From: 40CM-2-70-7 sp035631315
Lineage (GTDB): Bacteria; Gemmatimonadota; Gemmatimonadetes; Gemmatimonadales; GWC2-71-9
Direction of reading: 5' to 3'
DNA length: 64,000 nt
Assembly: GCA_035631315.1 (NCBI GenBank)
Contig: DASQIZ010000013.1
Span: 9,599 to 73,598 of the forward strand
Shown: positions 10,201 through 19,908 of the stretch, piece after piece
Layout: each line of letters starts with the position of its first letter
Numbering within the stretch: position 1 is the stretch's first letter
Program-made: the position numbers and the translations under genes
The notes under the pieces: generated by a model
Database searches by the model: none
Told to the model about the DNA's origin: nothing
What the model saw: only the letters and a program-made list of their open reading frames with translations

Positions 10201-10750
10201 AGTAGAAGACGCTGTCCTTCACCTGGATGAGGAGCGGGAGCGAGTCCTTTCCGCGGTTCCGCACCAGCCCCCACTCCGCAACGATCCAGTCGATGTTGTT
10301 CTTGTTGGTGTCCAGCGAGACGCGGCTGTTATCGTCCCAATTGACGTAAAATCCAGCCACGATCGGGTCACTGGGCACCCGCTGCTTTACCGACGTATTG
10401 GACGCCGACCTGCGGGTGTACATCTGCTCGAGACGTCGAGCCGGCGGCGCCGGATGCTGCTTCAGTTGCTCGAACAGCTTCTCCCGCTCCGCGACCCGCT
10501 CGCGTTCGGCCGCCACAGAAATGTTCTGGCGAATCTGCGGTCGCACCGCACGGGGCACCCGGCCGAGGGAGTCGGCCGCGGTCTGGCGGAGGGGCAAGTC
10601 CGGAAGGAGCGGAGGGATGATGAGGCCGGTAAGGACGAAAATCGCGGCGGCCAGGGTGATCGTGCCCAGCACCCAGGCCCCGAGCCGGACGTTGCGCCGC
10701 CGGCGTCCGGTGGGATCGAGGAACATCTGCGTCGACGAATGGGGTGTCAC
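7283..10750 (-). CDS. Three-domain GH18-like / polysaccharide deacetylase / glycosyltransferase 2 protein
   Basis: A 1155-residue membrane protein likely to make and edit an extracellular polysaccharide. After an N-terminal membrane anchor (about 24-46) comes a GH18/YaaH-like domain (about 110-450) with the motif D244-F-E246-E. A NodB-type deacetylase (about 505-700) follows, with FTFDDGPDG (D518, D519) and metal-binding H569/H573 in NHTYTH. After another membrane segment near 740 there is a family-2 glycosyltransferase with VVDDGSPDRT, ALDADT, EDQDL and QRFRW (W1002), then C-terminal membrane helices. The layout resembles a fusion of PgaB-like and PgaC-like activities of poly-N-acetylglucosamine synthesis. 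The exact polymer is unknown. Confidence 0.9.
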   Translation of the reverse strand: MTPHSSTQMFLDPTGRRRRNVRLGAWVLGTITLAAAIFVLTGLIIPPLLPDLPLRQTAADSLGRVPRAVRPQIRQNISVAAERERVAEREKLFEQLKQHPAPPARRLEQMYTRRSASNTSVKQRVPSDPIVAGFYVNWDDNSRVSLDTNKNNIDWIVAEWGLVRNRGKDSLPLLIQVKDSVFYYQKQAKTPMPGIFMMLTNATGDGFDAGAVSTLIGRPSYRRRAIKMIVDTVSALDLAGVTIDFEELPSSMHPLLLSFLHQLKSALAKLPKDKLLTQAVPGDDPSWPLEAYAKVDDKIFLMDYDEHDPSDDPGPIASQHWFENNLERTLRRIPARKIIVGIGQYGYQWSDTSESATELTFQDVMQLARDNNLQPSMDRDALNPTFSWDDKDSVTSIVWYLDAPTAWNEIRYALGRGVAGVGIWRLGAEDPSLWNVLHRDGLAADPAPMDTMRIGYDVNFIGTGEILRMVAEPTLGQRTMTIDSVTKTVTGEVVTQTPSTYVIRRYGRRKHAVAFTFDDGPDGKWTPMILDTLESRGITATFFVIGENAAIHGDLLRRELAEGMEIGNHTYTHPNLALVGRRTTRLELSATERLLEAFLDRRTALWRPPYFGDAEPTTPDELVPVSIGQELGYITVGLHIDPSDWSSPGTQTIIDSTLKQLDRGNIILLHDGGGDRSQTVAALGPLIDSIRARGYAFTTVTALAGVSTTQAMAPLPKGSTFRHFVELTSYTVLARIELTMHAVFLVAMAIGMARLAVILALAARQRYARRHQRPTPAAEDYQPSVTVIVPAYNEDRVVCRTVRTVLDQGYKGLEVLVVDDGSPDRTSDVVREEFGNDPRVKLFRKPNGGKASALNFGLERSSGDVIVALDADTLFPPGAIAALIKPLADPKVGAVAGNAKVGNRINIVTRWQAVEYVTSQNIDRRAFSLLNCITVVPGAIGAWRKDLILQSGGFSSQTLAEDQDLTMTILEQGWQIAYADRATAYTEAPDTLRGLAKQRFRWSFGTLQCAWKHKYALLRPRFGMFGFVGLANIWIFQLLFPFISPVADLMFLYSLGKVYQNWVQHGPEYAYQTLEQVVFFYSIFLSVDFLAAVIALLMEPDEDRSLAWLILIQRFAYRQVMYWVVVKSVLAAIQGTARGWGKQERKGTVALGSSG

Positions 10751-10792
10751 GGCGTAAAAACTAACGCCGGGACGGGCGCCGGGGGGACGCCG

Positions 10793-11560
10793 TCAAAGCT
10801 TGAAGCGATACCCCGTAATCATCTTCAGAATGAACCGGTCCGTACCGGGGGTAAGCCCGAACCCGGCGCCGAGGTTGAATTCCCAGTCGGGTGACAGGTT
10901 CAAGTCCAGCGCGGGGAAGATCTGTTGCTCCTGCTCGTTCAGCGGGTCGAACCCCGACAGGGGGCCGAGGGCCCCGTAGTACTCAAGGCCGAGCGTGACT
11001 TTCTCGGTGAAGTCGTAGGTCACGGAAACGTTCGGCGAGAACTCGAATCCCCTTCCGGCGTTTTCCCCGCGGAGGGATTTCTCGAGCGTCGGATCGACGG
11101 CCCAGTAGAGCTTCCCTGCACGCTGGTCGATGATGGGCCTGATCTCCCAGGTCCACGTGTCCGGAGAAAAGACCCGCCGCTGGTAGCCGATCTCCTGTGA
11201 CAGGCTCACACCCACCGGCCAGTGCCAGCTCTCGGGGACGCGGAACCGCGGACGGATGTGGTCCCCGACCCAGTCCCACCCCTGCCCGGCCCGTGCGCTC
11301 GTGAAGATGTAGAAGCCGGTCTCGAACCACGGCGTGAAGCCGTGCGTGATCTCGACCGTCTCATGGAGTGCGTGTTGCGTCGGAAACATCCCGTCGACCA
11401 CCGTCGCCCGGCCGTCGAACGTGAAGTTCGAATGCAGCTCGAGCATGGTGTGGTGGGGATCGACCAGGTCGGCGCCATACACCTGGATTTCGTAATTGTC
11501 CTGTGCGGATAACGACGCGGCACCGAGGACGGCGAGCGCGAGAACGGCGAAGGGTCGCAT
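10793..11560 (-). CDS. Exported protein, probable outer-membrane beta-barrel, unknown function
   Basis: A 255-residue protein with a clear signal peptide (MRPFAVLALAVLGAASLSAQ). The mature part is rich in alternating polar and aromatic residues (HGFTPWFETGFYIF, FSPNVSVTYDF, VTLGLEYYGALG, LSPDWEFNLGAGFGLT) and ends GYRFKL. An aromatic C-terminal strand of this sort is typical of outer-membrane barrels. It resembles proteins of the MetA-pathway/transporter barrel type, but I do not recognise a named family. The frame is open far upstream; the start at 11560 was chosen because it gives the signal peptide. The gene is divergent from the MFS gene that follows. Confidence 0.75.
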   Translation of the reverse strand: MRPFAVLALAVLGAASLSAQDNYEIQVYGADLVDPHHTMLELHSNFTFDGRATVVDGMFPTQHALHETVEITHGFTPWFETGFYIFTSARAGQGWDWVGDHIRPRFRVPESWHWPVGVSLSQEIGYQRRVFSPDTWTWEIRPIIDQRAGKLYWAVDPTLEKSLRGENAGRGFEFSPNVSVTYDFTEKVTLGLEYYGALGPLSGFDPLNEQEQQIFPALDLNLSPDWEFNLGAGFGLTPGTDRFILKMITGYRFKL

Positions 11561-11593
11561 GGTGCCAATAGTACGTGGCCGTCGGGGGGACCG

Positions 11594-12829
11594 TTGGCGG
11601 ATCGCTCCCTTGCCAACATCTTTCTGACGGTGACCACCCCCGTGACCGACTCGCGCGACCGCCGCGCCGCCGTTCTCGCCGGCTTCCTCGGCTGGACGCT
11701 CGACGCCTTCGATTTCTTCCTGGTCGTGATGACGCTGACCGCCATCGCCCAGGAATTCCACAGGCCCGATGCCGCGATCGCCTGGTCCCTCACGCTGACC
11801 TTGCTCTGCCGCCCTGTCGGCGCGCTCATCTTCGGGCTCTTGTCCGACCGGTATGGACGCCGGATCCCGTTGATGATCAACCTGGTGTTCTATGCCCTGG
11901 TCGAGATCTTGACCGGCTTTTCCACCAGCTACGCCGCATTCCTGTTCCTGCGCGCCCTCTTCGGCATCGGGATGGGTGGGGAATGGGGCGTGGGCGCATC
12001 GCTGGTGATGGAGAAGGTGCCCGCCGAGCGCCGCGGATTCTATTCCGGATTGCTTCAACAGGGGTACGCGGCAGGGTATCTGCTGGCCGCACTCGCGTAC
12101 GCCTTCGTATTCCCACGCTGGGGATGGCGTCCCCTCTTCTTCATCGGCGGTGCCCCGGCCCTGCTCGCGATCTTCGTTCGGGCGCAGGTGAAGGAGTCCG
12201 AGGTCTGGCTCAAGAAGCGCGAGCCCACCTGGAACCGCCTCGGCTCGACGCTCGCGAAGCAGGTACCGCTCTTCCTCTATCTCGTCGTCCTGATGGCGCT
12301 CATGAACATGTCGTCGCATGGCACCCAGGACCTGTATCCCACCTTCCTTGAACGCGCCTGGGGTCTCTCCCCCGTGTCACGCTCCTGGGTCACCGTGGTG
12401 TCGATGGTCGGGGCGCTGACGGGAGGAATCCTCTTTGGCCATTGGTCGCAACACTGGGGCCGCCGGAAGACCATCATCGCGACCTTGTTGGGTGCGGTGG
12501 TCGTCATCCCGCTGTGGGCCTACGCGCCGTCACTATGGCTGTTGGTGGTGGGCGCGTTCCTGATGCAGTTCCTGGTGCAGGGCGCGTGGGGCGTGATTCC
12601 CGCGCACATCACGGAGCTCGTGCCCGATCAGGTACGCGGCGCCTTGCCTGGATTCGCGTACCAGTGCGGTGCCGCCATCGCCGGATTCATGCCCGGGCTC
12701 CAACGACAAGTGGCGGGGACCCTCGGGTTCCCCGCCACCATGGCTCTTTCTGCCGGCGCCGCATTTGTGATCTGCGCCCTCGTCACTTCACTCGGGCGAG
12801 AAAAACGTGGCATCCTCTATGGTTCCTAG
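11594..12829 (+). CDS. MFS transporter, metabolite:H+ symporter type (lactate/sialate-like)
   Basis: A 12-helix inner-membrane carrier of about 411 residues. It has the loop motif DRYGRRIPLM after helix 2 and FGIGMGGEWGVGASLVME in helix 4-5. The latter is characteristic of the sialate/lactate/carboxylate symporter group (NanT, JenP, ShiA relatives). Substrate cannot be assigned. The start is a TTG at 11594 with GGGGGGA five bases upstream; GTG codons at 11630 and 11642 are alternatives that still leave helix 1 intact. It ends four bases into an octamer repeat array shared with the convergent aminopeptidase gene. Confidence 0.85.
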   Translation: MADRSLANIFLTVTTPVTDSRDRRAAVLAGFLGWTLDAFDFFLVVMTLTAIAQEFHRPDAAIAWSLTLTLLCRPVGALIFGLLSDRYGRRIPLMINLVFYALVEILTGFSTSYAAFLFLRALFGIGMGGEWGVGASLVMEKVPAERRGFYSGLLQQGYAAGYLLAALAYAFVFPRWGWRPLFFIGGAPALLAIFVRAQVKESEVWLKKREPTWNRLGSTLAKQVPLFLYLVVLMALMNMSSHGTQDLYPTFLERAWGLSPVSRSWVTVVSMVGALTGGILFGHWSQHWGRRKTIIATLLGAVVVIPLWAYAPSLWLLVVGAFLMQFLVQGAWGVIPAHITELVPDQVRGALPGFAYQCGAAIAGFMPGLQRQVAGTLGFPATMALSAGAAFVICALVTSLGREKRGILYGS

Positions 12830-12857
12830 GCGTCTGTGCGTCCAGGCGTCTAGCCGT
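12826..12857. repeat. Octamer tandem array, four degenerate units (CTNNGCGT)
   Basis: Four exact 8-bp units follow each other: CTAGGCGT, CTGTGCGT, CCAGGCGT, CTAGCCGT. The array fills the whole gap between the stop codons of two convergent genes; the MFS stop TAG is inside unit 1 and the aminopeptidase stop begins at 12859. The same unit occurs near the tRNA at 63410-63433 (inverted) and 63491-63514. Confidence 0.8.
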
Positions 12858-12858
12858 G

Positions 12859-15288
<2,430 letters not shown>

Positions 15289-15321
15289 GGAGACCTCGGT
15301 GAAGGTGTAAGTTCTGAGCCC

Positions 15322-15975
15322 ATGTTGGATACTCAAATTGAAGCATGCGTTGAATCGGTGGAATCTGCCGCCGATGCCCAGGCGGGAGGAGCACACCGCG
15401 TCGAGCTTTGCACAGGGCTGACCGTAGGCGGGACCACCCCCTCGCCCGAGACCATCGCCCGCGCCCGCGAGCGCCTGAAGATCGGTCTGTTCGTGCTGAT
15501 CCGCCCCCGTGGCGGCGACTTCTGCTATACGCCTGAGGAGTACGAGACCATGGCCCGGGATGTTTTGAGGGCCAAGGAGCTCGGGGCCGACGGCGTGGTC
15601 ATCGGAGGCCTCACCAGGGACGGCGAAGTGGACCGGGACCGTATCCGGCGCCTGCTCGAGGCGGCCCATCCCCTCGCCGTGACGTTTCATCGCGCATTCG
15701 ACGCTTCACGAAATCTGGACGAGGCGTTGGATGTCGTTCAGGAACTCGGAGTTAAGCGCATCCTGACCTCGGGAGGCGCGGCGACGGCTGAGGAGGGGAT
15801 CCCGGTGCTCAGGCGACTGGTCGGCAGGGCCGGCCCAGGCGGCCGGGTCTCGATCCTGGCCTGCGGGACAATCGGGGCGAATGCGCCAAGGATCATCCGG
15901 GAGACCGGGGTCAAGGAGATCCACATGCGCGGCACCCGACTCCGGGCGGTGGTCAACGCCCTCGCGGTGGCGTAG
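15322..15975 (+). CDS. cutC: CutC family protein
   Basis: A TIM-barrel protein of 217 residues, slightly shorter than the usual 240-250. Family motifs are GGAHRVELCTGLTVGGTTPS, PRGGDFCY, GADGVVIGGLTRDGEVD, VTFHRAFD and LGVKRILTSGGAATAEEG. CutC was first linked to copper homeostasis, but its molecular role remains unclear and it has also been proposed to be an enzyme, so the copper link should be read as family history. The ATG at 15322 lies 33 bp from the divergent aminopeptidase start, so a shared promoter region is likely. The next gene begins 38 bp after its stop. Confidence 0.93.
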   Translation: MLDTQIEACVESVESAADAQAGGAHRVELCTGLTVGGTTPSPETIARARERLKIGLFVLIRPRGGDFCYTPEEYETMARDVLRAKELGADGVVIGGLTRDGEVDRDRIRRLLEAAHPLAVTFHRAFDASRNLDEALDVVQELGVKRILTSGGAATAEEGIPVLRRLVGRAGPGGRVSILACGTIGANAPRIIRETGVKEIHMRGTRLRAVVNALAVA

Positions 15976-16013
15976 CTTCGCGGCGCACCGTCAACCCGAG
16001 CCGAGGGGACTTC

Positions 16014-17237
16014 GTGATCAAGACCAAGCTGTCGATAATGATGTTCCTTCAGTACTTCGTCTGGGGCACCTGGTTTGTGACCATGGGCACCTACCTGGGC
16101 CAGACCCTGCACTTCAGCGGCGGAGACATCGGGCTCGCGTACGGCACCACCGCCATCGCAGCCGTGGTCTCCCCCTTCTTCCTCGGGATCGTCGCCGACC
16201 GGTTCTTCGCCACCGAAAAGCTCCTGGCTCTGCTGCATATCGTCGGGGGTGCCCTGCTCTGGTACGCCTCGACCAAGACCAACTTCGGCGAGTTCTACCC
16301 GCTCCTCATTGCGTACGCCCTGTGCTACATGCCCACGCTGTCCCTCACCAACTCCATTTCGTTCCACCACGTCGAAAACCCGGCGAAGGACTTTCCGGTG
16401 ATCCGGGTCTGGGGCACCATCGGCTGGATCGTGGGATCGGGAGTGCTTGTCGGATTGCTGCTGCACGCCGAAGCCGCCGTCACGCCGTTCCAGATCGCGG
16501 CCGGCGCGAGCGTGCTGCTCGGGCTGTTCTCGTTCGCCCTGCCCCACACGCCGCCGAAGGCCGCGGGCGCGCCGTTCAGCGCGCGCGATGCGCTGGGGCT
16601 CGACGCGCTGGTGCTCCTCAAGGATCGCGCGTTCCTCGCATTCGTCGTCTTCTCGTTCCTGCTGTGCATTCCCCTGCAGTTCTACTACGCGTTCGCCAAC
16701 CTCTGGCTGTCGGACATTCACGCGCCGTCCCCGGCCGGCATTCAGAGTCTCGGTCAGGTCGGCGAAATCTTCTTCATGCTGGCGCTGCCCTTCCTGCTTC
16801 GGCGCTACGGCATCAAGAACATCCTGCTGGTCGCCATGGCGGCGTGGGGTGCGCGGTACCTCGCCTTTGCATACGGAAACGCCGGTTCGCTCATCACACT
16901 CGTGTTCCTCGGCATTATTCTCCACGGAGTCTGCTACGACTTTTTCTTCGTCTCAGGGCAGATCTACACGGATGAAAAGGCGGGACCGCGCATTCGCGGG
17001 GCGGCGCAGGGATTCATCAATCTGGTCACCAACGGCCTCGGCTACTTCATCGGGTCGTTCGCTTCCGGCAAGACCGCGGACGCCTTCAGTCATTGCGCCG
17101 ACGCCGCCAATCCGTGCGTCAACGTGATTCGCGATTGGCACGGGATCTGGCTGGTCCCCGCGGCCTGCGCCTTCCTCATCCTGATCGGATTCGCACTTGC
17201 CTTCCGGCCGCGCCTCCAGGCGTCACCGGCCATTTGA
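16014..17237 (+). CDS. MFS transporter, nucleoside:H+ symporter (NupG/XapB-like)
   Basis: A 407-residue inner-membrane carrier with 12 predicted helices. The opening KLSIMMFLQYFVWGTWFVTMGTYL, then FFLGIVADRFFATEKLL and SISFHHVENPAKDFPVIRVWGTIGWIVG, are typical of the nucleoside:H+ symporter family. In environmental bacteria relatives often sit beside sugar oxidoreductase genes and may carry sugars or nucleosides. The following gene, an exported Gfo/Idh/MocA oxidoreductase, is 9 bp away, so the carrier probably imports its product. The start is a GTG at 16014 with GAGGGGAC upstream. Confidence 0.88.
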   Translation: MIKTKLSIMMFLQYFVWGTWFVTMGTYLGQTLHFSGGDIGLAYGTTAIAAVVSPFFLGIVADRFFATEKLLALLHIVGGALLWYASTKTNFGEFYPLLIAYALCYMPTLSLTNSISFHHVENPAKDFPVIRVWGTIGWIVGSGVLVGLLLHAEAAVTPFQIAAGASVLLGLFSFALPHTPPKAAGAPFSARDALGLDALVLLKDRAFLAFVVFSFLLCIPLQFYYAFANLWLSDIHAPSPAGIQSLGQVGEIFFMLALPFLLRRYGIKNILLVAMAAWGARYLAFAYGNAGSLITLVFLGIILHGVCYDFFFVSGQIYTDEKAGPRIRGAAQGFINLVTNGLGYFIGSFASGKTADAFSHCADAANPCVNVIRDWHGIWLVPAACAFLILIGFALAFRPRLQASPAI

Positions 17238-17246
17238 GGAGCCGTC

Positions 17247-18590
17247 ATGTCCAAGCGTAAAGGCATCTCCCGTCGTCGTTTCGTCGGTGACGTCACCACC
17301 GCCGGCCTGTCCTTCACCATCGTCCCCCGGCACGTCCTCGGCCGCGGCTACCTCGCGCCGTCCGACAAGCTGAACGTCGGCTGCGTTGGGGGCGGCGGAC
17401 GCGCGAAGGACGACATCGCGGGCGTCGCGCCCACCGAGAACATCTACGCCATCGCGGATCCCGATTGGGACAACGCGGCGGAGTCGTTCGCAAAATTCCC
17501 GCAGGCGAAGAAGTACAAGGACTACCGGGAGATGCTCGACAAGGAGAAGAGCATCGATGCCGTGATCGTGGCGTGCCCCGACCACAGCCACACGCCCGCG
17601 GCCCTCCTCGCCCTGAGGGCCGGCAAGCATGTCTATTGCGAGAAACCGCTCTGTCGCACCATGGGCGAGGTCCGCGCCCTGATGAAGGCCGCCGCCGAGC
17701 GGCCGCGGCTGGCGACGCAGATGGGGAATCAGGGACATGCGGGCGACGGGATCAGAACGATTCGCGAGTGGGTCGAGGCGGGACTGATCGGGACGGTACG
17801 TGAGGTGCACTTCTGGACCAACCGGCCGATCTGGCCGCAGGCCATCGACCGGCCCCTCCAAGAGTACTACGTCCCCTCGACCCTCGACTGGAACCTCTGG
17901 CTCGGCCCCGCGCCGGAGCGCCCCTACCATCCGTCGTACGAGCCGTTCAATTGGCGCGGCTGGTGGGATTTCGGCACCGGTGCCCTGGGTGACATGGCGT
18001 GCCACATCATGGATGCCGCCTACTGGACGCTCGATCTGGGCTACCCGACTCGCGTGATCGCCGAGACCACCGAGCAGTTCAAGGAGACGGCGCCGAAGAG
18101 CTCGCGGATCGAGTATCACTTCGCCGCCAAGGGCGCGCGCCCGGCCGTGACCTGCGTCTGGCGTGACGGCTCGCTGTATCCGCCACGGCCCGCCGAGGTT
18201 GCCGCCGGCCTGCCCTGGCCCCCTTCGGATGACGGTGGCTCATATTGGATCGGCGACAAGGGGAAGCTCATCGCCGGCACGTACGGTGGAAATCCTCAGC
18301 TGCTCGATCCGCAAGCGATGGCTGAGGTCACTGCACATCCGGTGGCGCAGAAGTATCCGCGGGTGGCCTCGGTGTACGCGGAGTGGCTCAACGCCGCCAA
18401 GGGGAACGGGAAGACGGGTTCGAGTTTCGACGGCTACGCGGGCCCGCTCACCTCGATGGTGCTGCTCGGCGACCTGGCGGTGCGGATGGCTGGCGCAATC
18501 GACGTGAACCCGGCAACCGGGGACGTGACCACGTCGGGGATCCCGGCTGACTGGGTAACTCCGAGTTACCGGGCCGGCTGGAGCATGTGA
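17247..18590 (+). CDS. Tat-exported Gfo/Idh/MocA family oxidoreductase
   Basis: A 447-residue NAD(P)-dependent sugar oxidoreductase-like protein. The N-terminus has a twin-arginine signal (SRRRFVGDVTTAGLSF). It is followed by a Rossmann fold (LNVGCVGGGGRAKDDIAG), HTPAALLALRAGKHVYCEKPLCRTMGEV containing the family EKP motif, and the C-terminal alpha/beta domain with GALGDMACHIMD. Tat export fits proteins that fold with tightly bound cofactor in the cytoplasm. Periplasmic relatives oxidise glycosides or catalyse redox-neutral hydrolysis, and the substrate here is unknown. It has a good ribosome site (GAGG) and ends just before a strong bidirectional terminator. Confidence 0.9.
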   Translation: MSKRKGISRRRFVGDVTTAGLSFTIVPRHVLGRGYLAPSDKLNVGCVGGGGRAKDDIAGVAPTENIYAIADPDWDNAAESFAKFPQAKKYKDYREMLDKEKSIDAVIVACPDHSHTPAALLALRAGKHVYCEKPLCRTMGEVRALMKAAAERPRLATQMGNQGHAGDGIRTIREWVEAGLIGTVREVHFWTNRPIWPQAIDRPLQEYYVPSTLDWNLWLGPAPERPYHPSYEPFNWRGWWDFGTGALGDMACHIMDAAYWTLDLGYPTRVIAETTEQFKETAPKSSRIEYHFAAKGARPAVTCVWRDGSLYPPRPAEVAAGLPWPPSDDGGSYWIGDKGKLIAGTYGGNPQLLDPQAMAEVTAHPVAQKYPRVASVYAEWLNAAKGNGKTGSSFDGYAGPLTSMVLLGDLAVRMAGAIDVNPATGDVTTSGIPADWVTPSYRAGWSM

Positions 18591-18618
18591 CTAACCCCGG
18601 GCGTCAGCCCGGGGTTAG
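18591..18618. terminator. Bidirectional hairpin terminator
   Basis: A perfect 12-bp stem, CTAACCCCGGGC and GCCCGGGGTTAG, with the 4-base loop GTCA lies between the convergent oxidoreductase and fucosidase genes. The fucosidase stop codon is within the loop. There is no T tract, so bidirectional termination is inferred from position and stability. Confidence 0.75.
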
Positions 18619-19908
18619 CTCCACGACCACCACCGGCCACGGGCCGTCCGGAGCCTGGGCCGGGAGTGTGATGGTGTTTCCGGCGACGGTCAGCGGAGTC
18701 CTGGCCGAATCTGCCATCAAGTATGCCCTGGCGATCGGAGCCTTCACTTCCGGCAGCTCGGCGGTCGAGCTCCATTCTTTCATGAACAGATTCAGCTTTC
18801 TCGGCTGCGACGTCACCCGGAATGGAGTTTTCGGGAAGGGTGACGCCGTCGAGCCGTAGATCGCCGTGCCGTTTACCCGCATCCACCTCCCGATCGCCGC
18901 CAGACGCCCGACGCTCTCATCCGGGAAGGTGCCATCCGGCTTCGGCCCGACGTTGAGCAGCAGATTTCCGCCCTTCGATGCAGTTTCCACCAACAGGCCG
19001 ATCAACTCTTCGGGACTCTTGAAGTGGTGGTCCTGGGCGTTGTAGCCCCAGTTGTCGTTCATCGTGATGCACGACTCCCAGTCCACGCCGGGCCAGCCGG
19101 TGGCCGGCACTTCCTGTTCGGGCGTGCGGAAGTCACCGAGGGGATCGGTGATCTTGTCACCGGACCAGCCTTCGACGCGGTTGTTCACAATGACGTTCGG
19201 CTGGAGGCTCCGGCACTTGGCATAGAGCGCCTTGCCGAGCTCATGGGTCCAGGTGCCCTCCCACTGGCCGTCGAACCACATCACGCCAATGTCGCCGTAC
19301 TTGGTCAGCAGCTCGGTCACCTGGCCGTGGAGGTACTCCACATACCGGGCGAAGTGCGCACCATCGGCGGACCGGGTCTCCGCCTCCCAGTCCCGGCGCG
19401 GGAGGTAGTCGGGGTGGTGCCAGTCCATGATCGAGTGGTACCAGCACTGGTGGATTCCCGCCCGGCGACTCGCGGCCGCCATCTCCGCCATGATGTCACG
19501 CTTGAAGGGTGTCGAGCGGACGCAGAAATCGGTGAGCTTGGAATCGAAGAGACAGAACCCGTCGTGATGCTTGGTCGTGATGGTGACGTACTTCGCGCCG
19601 GCATCCTTCGCCATGCCGATCCATTTGTCGGCGTCGAAGAGGGTCGGATTGAAACGACCGACGAGCTTGTCGTACTCCCCAACCGGAATATGCGCGAGGT
19701 TTCTGATCCACTCGGCATAGTCATCCCTCCCGCCCCACTTCCCTGCCAGGATCGAGTACAAGCCCCAGTGGATGAACATTCCGAACCGGGAGTCGCGCCA
19801 CCAATCCATGCGGGAGGAGGGAGGAGGGAGGAATCTGAGTCCGGGACGCGGCAATATCGCCGTGGCACTCAGCATCCCGGTAGTTTGCAGAAATGCGCGC
19901 CGCTTCAT
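18604..19908 (-). CDS. Exported alpha-L-fucosidase (GH29)
   Basis: A 434-residue retaining exo-alpha-L-fucosidase that removes terminal fucose from glycans. GH29 landmarks are RFGMFIHWGLYSI, YVTITTKHHDGFCLFDSK and GVMWFDGQWE with the nucleophile Asp213, plus the C-terminal beta domain. The N-terminus (MKRRAFLQTTG, then a hydrophobic run and LPRPGLRFLPPPSSR) looks like a twin-arginine-like signal followed by a proline-rich linker. The linker is encoded by a perfect triple heptamer repeat. Start at 19908 gives an ATGA overlap with the preceding SGNH hydrolase gene, so the two are translationally coupled. Members of GH29 include enzymes of differing fucoside specificity. Confidence 0.92.
   Translation of the reverse strand: MKRRAFLQTTGMLSATAILPRPGLRFLPPPSSRMDWWRDSRFGMFIHWGLYSILAGKWGGRDDYAEWIRNLAHIPVGEYDKLVGRFNPTLFDADKWIGMAKDAGAKYVTITTKHHDGFCLFDSKLTDFCVRSTPFKRDIMAEMAAASRRAGIHQCWYHSIMDWHHPDYLPRRDWEAETRSADGAHFARYVEYLHGQVTELLTKYGDIGVMWFDGQWEGTWTHELGKALYAKCRSLQPNVIVNNRVEGWSGDKITDPLGDFRTPEQEVPATGWPGVDWESCITMNDNWGYNAQDHHFKSPEELIGLLVETASKGGNLLLNVGPKPDGTFPDESVGRLAAIGRWMRVNGTAIYGSTASPFPKTPFRVTSQPRKLNLFMKEWSSTAELPEVKAPIARAYLMADSARTPLTVAGNTITLPAQAPDGPWPVVVVELTPG
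19812..19832. repeat. Heptamer array GGGAGGA x3 inside the fucosidase signal/linker
   Basis: Three perfect 7-bp units at 19812-19818, 19819-19825 and 19826-19832. On the coding (minus) strand they encode part of the FLPPPSSR linker between the export signal and the catalytic domain. Confidence 0.85.

Noticed and set aside
11561..12319. N-terminal extension of the barrel protein frame into the MFS gene
   Set aside because: The peptide is charged low-complexity sequence antisense to the MFS gene; a signal peptide begins at 11560.
12826..12857. Short repeats as a CRISPR array
   Set aside because: Units are 7-8 bp with no spacers, no leader and no cas genes in the window.
15289..15690. Upstream extension of the M1 aminopeptidase
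   Set aside because: It is antisense to cutC and lacks protein-like character; the signal peptide starts at 15288.
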